Origin: UBA11889 sp002313255
Lineage (GTDB): Bacteria; Pseudomonadota; Gammaproteobacteria; Pseudomonadales; Azotimanducaceae
Assembly: GCA_913045265.1 (NCBI GenBank)
Contig: CAJWQX010000022.1
Location: 1 to 47,264, forward strand
DNA: 47,264 nt
Direction: 5' to 3'
Positions 42,569 through 47,264 of this stretch are shown piece after piece (within the stretch, counting starts at the first letter, position 1; the number at the start of each line of letters is the position of its first letter). Made by a program: the position numbers and the translations under genes. The notes below the pieces were generated by a model that was given only the letters and a program-made list of their open reading frames with translations, had not been told where the DNA came from and searched no databases.

Positions 42569-43960
42569 CTAGCCCGAGAAGGAGGCCGTGTGACCGACGG
42601 TGTATTTGTTGAGTAACTCGTGCAGGTGCAAACCCTCAAGTACGAACTCGACTGCAGCAGGCATTTCGGCTCTTACCGTCGTCAGGTCTTTCACCGCTTC
42701 CCTAAGACCGGCGACGCGCTTGACGATTGCGGTGTAGTCCGCGGCTGTTGCCGCTTCGCCGATTTCGACGGTCAAGCCCTCGTTGAACGCCAACGCAATG
42801 GTTTCAACGGCATCGACATCGATATACCGGTCGAACACTTTTTTTACGGCGGCCACGAAAATTCGCTCGGTAATCTTATCTTCCTGGCCCTCTTCCATCG
42901 CTTCAAACTCGACTTTCCCATGCAGAGAAGGAACGATAAACGGTAAATCGGATAGCCGCGGTACGACGTTCTTTTCTCCCAGACGCAGTGCGCGTCGAAA
43001 AGCGTTTGCGAGTAGAGCTTCGTAGTTGGCAACCGATGCTCTGACGGACACACCGGACCGTTGGTTAATATCCGGTGAAAGACGCGCCTGGTGGGTGACC
43101 TCGGCGATGATTTCCTTCATATACGCAGGGACGTACAGCTTGTGGCCGTCCAGATCTAGCTCCGTATATTCCTGTTCCATGATGGAGATCTCTTGCTCGA
43201 TCTCCTGGGGATAATGCGTACGGACCTGGGCTCCGTATCGATCTTTGAGCGGCGTGATAATGCGACCGCGATTGGTATAGTCCTCGGGATTAGCTGTCGC
43301 GACGAGGAAGACATCCAGCGGCAAGCGGACGCGAAAACCTCGAATTTGTACGTCACGCTCTTCGAGAACATTCAACATCCCGACCTGAATTCGTTCAGTT
43401 AGATCGGGCAGTTCGTTAATCGCAAAGATCCCTCGGTTGACTCGAGGAATTAAGCCAAAGTGGATCGTCATTGCGTCTGCAAGGTAGCGCCCCTCAGCTA
43501 CTTTGATGGGATCAATTTCCCCAATCAAGTCGGCGATGGTGATGTCGGGAGTCGCGAGTTTCTCGCCAAAACGCTCGTCGCGATGGAGCCAGGTGATAGC
43601 CGCGTCGTTGCCCTCTTCGGCGACGATCCGTTTTCCTGTTTCCGTGATTGGATCGTAGGGATTCTCGGGGATTTCCGCGCCTTCTAAAACAGGAACGAAT
43701 TCGTCAAGAAGTGTTACCAAACTCCGTACTAAGCGGGATTTAGCTTGCCCCCGCTCGCCTAGGATTATGAGGTCCTGACCCCCGAGAAGGGCGTTGGTGA
43801 TTTGCGGTAGGACGCTATCGTCGTACCCGATGACGCCTGGAAACAGCGGGTCACTTGCCCTTAATTTCTTGATCAGGTTTCTACGTATTTCAATCTTGAC
43901 CGGGAGTGTTTCGTAACCGCTGACGCGCAGCGCTCCGACGGTACTAGCTCGGTCCTTCAT
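42569..43960 (-). CDS. MoxR-type AAA+ ATPase (Mg-chelatase-like)
   Basis: 463 residues. Walker A is GERGQAKS (68-75, with Ala where GxxGxGK usually has Gly), Walker B GIFAINE (177-183), sensor 1 in FLVATANPEDYTNRGRI, then the arginine-containing ITPLKDRYGAQVRTHYP. The C-terminal part is a helical lid. It is close to the ChlI/BchI and MoxR groups that work with a vWA partner, encoded directly downstream. ATG 43960 gives the conserved start; TTG 43996 is possible. It diverges from the sucrase/ferredoxin-like gene across 131 bases. Confidence 0.9.
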   Translation of the reverse strand: MKDRASTVGALRVSGYETLPVKIEIRRNLIKKLRASDPLFPGVIGYDDSVLPQITNALLGGQDLIILGERGQAKSRLVRSLVTLLDEFVPVLEGAEIPENPYDPITETGKRIVAEEGNDAAITWLHRDERFGEKLATPDITIADLIGEIDPIKVAEGRYLADAMTIHFGLIPRVNRGIFAINELPDLTERIQVGMLNVLEERDVQIRGFRVRLPLDVFLVATANPEDYTNRGRIITPLKDRYGAQVRTHYPQEIEQEISIMEQEYTELDLDGHKLYVPAYMKEIIAEVTHQARLSPDINQRSGVSVRASVANYEALLANAFRRALRLGEKNVVPRLSDLPFIVPSLHGKVEFEAMEEGQEDKITERIFVAAVKKVFDRYIDVDAVETIALAFNEGLTVEIGEAATAADYTAIVKRVAGLREAVKDLTTVRAEMPAAVEFVLEGLHLHELLNKYTVGHTASFSG

Positions 43961-44079
43961 GCGCCCGAGTGTGTCAGGCTCAGTTTCGGTTGGCAACGAA
44001 GTGATCGAGTTCCCTTCTCGATGGTGACGATCACGTCATTGAACGAGCAACTGCGCCGACGAGCGGGGGATCAACAGAG

Positions 44080-44085
44080 TAGAAT
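44080..44085 (+). promoter_or_regulatory. Possible -10 box just before the sucrase/ferredoxin-like gene
   Basis: TAGAAT ends six bases before ATG 44092, and no ribosome binding site is seen, so transcription from it would give a leaderless mRNA. No -35 is recognisable. Confidence 0.3.
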
Positions 44086-44091
44086 CGGACT

Positions 44092-44925
44092 ATGGAAGGC
44101 GATCGCGAATATTGTTCAGAACTCAGTCGTACGCAGGGCGAACCGATGTTAGGAACGGCTGAACCTGTCGATATATGGCTACTGCTCGAATACAAACCGG
44201 CGTGGAAATCGCGGGCGGTCGAGGATAACGGTCTGGAAGACGAAACCAATCGATGGCTTGAGGATAGCCTCAAAACGTGTGCCGAGAGGGGCTTGAAAGC
44301 CCGTCCACAATTTATTCGTCGGCCAGACTTTGACATGGGCACAACGACTTTGTTTATCGCTCGAAATACCACGCTGGGCCGGATCGAAGCGTCCGCATAC
44401 GACGCCCTCTGGGAGGTCGACGTCCTCACATCTGATCTCGCACCGGTGCGAGAGAACGTTTACTTCGTTTGTACCAATGGTCAGCGTGATCTTTGCTGTG
44501 CTAGATATGGATTGCCTACATTTGCGCGCTTGCAGGAACTCGTCGGTGCGCGCGTCTGGCAAACGACCCACCTTGGAGGCCATCGATTTGCGCCCAATGT
44601 CCTGGCGTTACCGCAGGGGATTCTCTACGGCCGAGTAGACGTTGATGAGGTCGATGCATTTGTCACCACTATCGAATCGGGAGACGTATCGCGATCCCAT
44701 GTGCGCGGTCGATCAGCGTTTCCGCCCGAGGCCCAGTTCGCTGAAATGCAAGTTGCCGGAAGGGTCGAAGCGCTTTTGGATATTCGTGATGACCGGGTCC
44801 GTTTCCGTACAAACCTGGGCGAGGAGGAGATTCGGGTTCGTTCTGCTTCGATTCCTATGCAAATTGTTGCAAGTTGTGGTGACGCCGAGTCTAAAGACGT
44901 CTACCCGATCAGTGGAACCGCGTGA
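44092..44925 (+). CDS. Sucrase/ferredoxin-like (thioredoxin-like 2Fe-2S) protein
   Basis: 277 residues of the Suc_Fer-like family. An N-terminal CSELSRTQGEPMLGTA (C8), the central VCTNGQRDLCC (C127, C135, C136) and THLGGHRFAPNVLALP are the signatures; the middle part has the thioredoxin-like ferredoxin fold. The cysteines and HxxxH could hold a 2Fe-2S cluster. Members occur in fungi, plants and bacteria, with poorly known roles (electron transfer or drug-resistance related). Its divergent placement beside the MoxR-vWA pair is a possible link: a cofactor protein and its assembly machine. Confidence 0.85.
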   Translation: MEGDREYCSELSRTQGEPMLGTAEPVDIWLLLEYKPAWKSRAVEDNGLEDETNRWLEDSLKTCAERGLKARPQFIRRPDFDMGTTTLFIARNTTLGRIEASAYDALWEVDVLTSDLAPVRENVYFVCTNGQRDLCCARYGLPTFARLQELVGARVWQTTHLGGHRFAPNVLALPQGILYGRVDVDEVDAFVTTIESGDVSRSHVRGRSAFPPEAQFAEMQVAGRVEALLDIRDDRVRFRTNLGEEEIRVRSASIPMQIVASCGDAESKDVYPISGTA

Positions 44926-45029
44926 TCCCGTCGGGCATGTCGTTGACGACGAAATACCGAAGAAGCGGTCGTTTGACTAGCTCGATGGCCCGTTCCTCGA
45001 CCAGAGCATCGACTATGTAGCGTTTTCGG

Positions 45030-45809
45030 TCAGCTTGTGGACTGCACGAACGTTTCGATGGCGGCATTAAAAATGTCCGCTCCTTGCATATTGACGGCAT
45101 GCCCGGTGTCCGTTTCTCGGACAGTGAGATGGGGCATTTTTTTCTCAGCGAATTCGCGATGCGGTTGGAATGCGGTTTCGAATCGCCCGCAGACCAGAAG
45201 CGCCGGTCGGGAATTTAGATGAAGTTCATGGCGAACGGACAAACCCGGCATCGTGTGTTCTAGCGTATTGGCAATTCCTTCGACATCCAAGAGCTTTGAA
45301 TCGGCGACTAGTGCATTGTAAATTCGTGGAGGTAATCGGCGCGCATGTCGGGGATGAACGGGGATTCGTTCAATTGCTTTTGCACCGCCGTGACGTAAAT
45401 TATTTGCCGAGGTCGCGCCGTTCTCCGTCCAAGATCTAATCGTTTCAGGTGCCGCAAACGCGGATGCTGAGTTAGTGAAAATGTGCCCGACGACGCGATC
45501 GGGAAATGTTATGGCGTAACGGATTGTTAATGCAGCACCCAGCGAATAACCGCACAGGTACCACCGCTTAGTTCCCAGTTTGGACCGAATAGCTTCCATG
45601 GCTTCGACGTACGCAGCTGCGTGGTATGCCCCGGGTTCGTTTGGTGACGGGGAGCGCCCGTGACCGTAGAGTTCCATCACCACAGGCTGGCAATGTTGCT
45701 GCAATGCCTTGAGGTTAGACAGCCATTGGGATCGACTTGAAAGAAAGCCGTGGACTAATAATAGAAACGGCCCTTCACCTTCGTGAACTTCCCAAAACGG
45801 TTGTGGCAT
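45030..45809 (-). CDS. Alpha/beta hydrolase (MenH-like)
   Basis: 259 residues. Oxyanion HGFLSS, nucleophile S89 in GYSLGAA, acid residue in CGRFETAF and His in TGHAVN form the expected triad. It may be a carboxylesterase, thioesterase or C-C hydrolase. The ATG at 45807-45809 shares its A with the stop of the dehydrogenase gene upstream (TGATG), so the two are translationally coupled. No signal peptide. Confidence 0.88.
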   Translation of the reverse strand: MPQPFWEVHEGEGPFLLLVHGFLSSRSQWLSNLKALQQHCQPVVMELYGHGRSPSPNEPGAYHAAAYVEAMEAIRSKLGTKRWYLCGYSLGAALTIRYAITFPDRVVGHIFTNSASAFAAPETIRSWTENGATSANNLRHGGAKAIERIPVHPRHARRLPPRIYNALVADSKLLDVEGIANTLEHTMPGLSVRHELHLNSRPALLVCGRFETAFQPHREFAEKKMPHLTVRETDTGHAVNMQGADIFNAAIETFVQSTS

Positions 45810-46864
45810 CAAAGCTGTTGGGTAACCGCCGACATGAACTCCGCCGTGGTCGCAGTACCGCCCTGGTCGGGCGTTAAGACATTGCCGCTTGAGTAAACGC
45901 GTGCAATGGCCTCTTCAATCTTGACCGCTTCGGCCACGAACCCTAAGTACTCGAGCATCATGGTTGACGACAAAAGTGCCGCCGTGGGGTTGATAATATT
46001 CATCCCGGCGATATCGGGTGCGGTGCCGTGGGCAGGTTCGAAGTACGCGTAATCTTCACCAAAGCATCCACTTGCCGCCAGCCCCAAGCTACCAACCAGC
46101 CCGCCGGCAGCATCAGACAATATATCGCCGTATAAGTTCGGCATGACAACAACGTCATACTTTTGCGGTTCGCGAATTAGTCGGCAGGCAAAGTCGTCGA
46201 CGATAAAGGATTCAAACGCAATGTCGGGATAGTCGGACGCGACTTGTCGGGCGACTTCAAGAAACAAGCCATCGGTTTCGCGCAGCATGTTGTGTTTCGT
46301 AGCACAGGTTACTTTGCACTGACCGGCTCGTTTACGCGCGAGTTCGAATGAAAATCGAACGACACGCTCGGTGCCCGCTTCGGTGATTACCTTGAGTGCG
46401 TACCGACCAACTCCCATTTCGTGGACGAACCCCTTGGTATTACGAGCCTTGAGCGCAAGCGGGGCCAGATCGGCAAGTTGTCCTTCGGCACCAATGTATA
46501 GGTCTTCGAGATTCTCGCGAACGATCACGAAATCGATCCCTTCGGGTTCGGCCAATGGACTGGCACAACCGGGTAGATATCGACACGGACGGACGTTGGC
46601 AAAGGTTTCTTTGCCCCATCGCAGGTACATGAGCGCGGCACCGGATTTACCGCTTGTTGACCCGAAAAAGGTGGTATCGGCACTGTCGATCGCCGCACGC
46701 GCGTCGTCGGGAAATATAGAGCCCGATCGGGCTTCGGCTGCCTCACCGACCTCGGGGTATACCCATTCCAAGCCGATGTTCAGGGAATCCAACAGGGCAA
46801 TAACGGGTTTCATCGCTTCGGGAGCGGCATCGTCCCCCTCGATTACGGCGATGGTTTTAATCAT
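45809..46864 (-). CDS. Isocitrate/isopropylmalate dehydrogenase family protein
   Basis: 351 residues. This is a beta-decarboxylating dehydrogenase: FFGSTSGKSG, RENLEDLYIGAEG, THR-free KVTCATKHNMLRETDG, MPNLYGDILSD, AYFEPAHGTAPDIAG and LLSSTMMLEYLG. RENLEDLY is close to the isocitrate form RENTEDIY, but the substrate may be isocitrate, isopropylmalate, tartrate or a related 3-carboxy-2-hydroxy acid. AAGGAG stands before ATG 46864. No leuCD or leuA is near, so leucine synthesis is not supported. The alpha/beta hydrolase follows. Confidence 0.88.
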   Translation of the reverse strand: MIKTIAVIEGDDAAPEAMKPVIALLDSLNIGLEWVYPEVGEAAEARSGSIFPDDARAAIDSADTTFFGSTSGKSGAALMYLRWGKETFANVRPCRYLPGCASPLAEPEGIDFVIVRENLEDLYIGAEGQLADLAPLALKARNTKGFVHEMGVGRYALKVITEAGTERVVRFSFELARKRAGQCKVTCATKHNMLRETDGLFLEVARQVASDYPDIAFESFIVDDFACRLIREPQKYDVVVMPNLYGDILSDAAGGLVGSLGLAASGCFGEDYAYFEPAHGTAPDIAGMNIINPTAALLSSTMMLEYLGFVAEAVKIEEAIARVYSSGNVLTPDQGGTATTAEFMSAVTQQL

Positions 46865-46919
46865 CTCGATCTCCTTTAGGATTGAACATTCTGCCGGTCA
46901 GACGTACGAGTTAAAAGAA

Positions 46920-47264
46920 ATGATATTCCCGAAGCCCTTGTTGGTTTTATTGTTCATGGCTGCCCCCGGTTGGGGTTATACAGAGCCGCTTTCCGTTGAA
47001 GACCGTGCGCTTATCGATAGGGCGAGGGCAAAAGTGGGTTCGACGGAACACGAAACCTGTGCATATACCTTCAGCTCTGACAATGGACAGACGAAGACCC
47101 GGGTTCGATTCGATCCGTCTGGCGGTGGTAATCCGTGGCAATTGCTGGAACAAGATGGCAAGTCGCCTGACCGGGCTGAAGCGGAAGATTACGAAGCGCC
47201 GTCGCAGGCGTCGCACCCGGCAAACGTCGACGTCTCCGGTCTCGATAGCGAAGATCTACATGTG
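46920..47264 (+). CDS. Exported protein, partial (cut by window end)
   Basis: 115 codons are open to the edge without a stop. The N-terminus MIFPKPLLVLLFMAAPGWG is a signal peptide, followed by PLSVEDRALIDRARAKVGSTEHETCAYTF, then a polar stretch rich in Asp and Ser. I do not recognise the family; a single Cys follows the signal region and may be in the mature protein. Divergent from the dehydrogenase gene over 55 bases. The weak upstream AAAAGAA leaves the start slightly uncertain. Confidence 0.75.
   Translation, partial: MIFPKPLLVLLFMAAPGWGYTEPLSVEDRALIDRARAKVGSTEHETCAYTFSSDNGQTKTRVRFDPSGGGNPWQLLEQDGKSPDRAEAEDYEAPSQASHPANVDVSGLDSEDLHV

Noticed and set aside
1..47264. CRISPR array, rRNA operon, toxin-antitoxin or prophage genes
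   Set aside because: No spaced direct repeats, rRNA signatures, small paired toxin/antitoxin frames or phage structural genes were found by eye.

Overview
The window reads as ordinary chromosome of a free-living, probably marine, gammaproteobacterium. This is inference: Fur, Bfr, the GlcDEF set and the thioredoxin-TPR protein all resemble gammaproteobacterial forms, and the many CoA-ligase, acyl-CoA dehydrogenase, phytanoyl-CoA dioxygenase and CaiB-type genes fit a heterotroph living on lipid-like or algal organic matter. GC looks moderate (not counted). No phage, CRISPR array, rRNA or intact transposase is visible. TTG start codons with good ribosome binding sites look frequent.

Layout. (1) 1-628: a decayed helicase-associated-domain fragment, a pair of TGGTACAA repeats and a tRNA-Ser(CGA) with encoded CCA; this looks like the worn border of an integrated element. 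(2) 745-1605: a CnoX-like thioredoxin-TPR protein, then a 376-base AT-rich gap with a perfect FNR/ANR site and two DnaA-box matches. (3) 1982-5679: four tightly packed genes: glutamine-synthetase-like ligase, class I glutamine amidotransferase, DUF1232 membrane protein and beta-helix lipoprotein. (4) 5784-12102: two acyl-CoA ligases, a CaiB-type CoA transferase, a nitronate-monooxygenase-like flavoprotein and an overlapping CmcJ/NvfI-type oxygenase, probably a catabolic route for an unknown carboxylic acid. (5) 12129-17266: pyrC, divergent from glcDEF (glycolate oxidation). (6) 17374-21092: an iron block, bfd and bfr diverging from a strong Fur box, and fur followed by a second Fur box and feoAB. 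(7) 21145-28915: SDR, a secreted NTF2-like protein, an ACAD10/11-like dehydrogenase, dienelactone hydrolase, a stand-alone 5'-3' exonuclease, an orphan double-ATPase ABC protein (YejF-like), an SMP-30 lactonase and a PaaG-like crotonase. (8) 28947-36292: cysK, a class-C-type serine hydrolase, a phytanoyl-CoA dioxygenase, an exported M20 amidohydrolase, a DUF1932 dehydrogenase, an SDR lacking its catalytic pair and a GumN/TraB protein. (9) 36314-40521: a CinA-like protein, crotonase, CitE-like lyase and MaoC hydratase, divergent from an acyl-CoA dehydrogenase. (10) 40565-44925: a MoxR-type AAA ATPase with a vWA protein, divergent from a sucrase/ferredoxin-like protein. (11) 45030-47264: an alpha/beta hydrolase coupled to an isocitrate/isopropylmalate dehydrogenase relative, and the start of an exported protein cut by the window end.

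How it works together. The clearest functional unit is the iron block: uptake (FeoAB), storage (Bfr), release (Bfd) and control (Fur) lie within 4 kb with two visible Fur boxes. Most of the rest is CoA-thioester and oxygenase chemistry in short co-directional runs with overlapping stop and start codons (TGATG, TAATG, ATGA), so many genes are probably translationally coupled. Substrates of these runs cannot be read from sequence alone. No clearly new system is proven; the best candidates for a second look are the glutamine-ligase/amidotransferase/DUF1232/beta-helix block, the flavoprotein-CmcJ pair, the fur-feoAB-bfr-bfd block and the MoxR-vWA/sucrase-ferredoxin locus.
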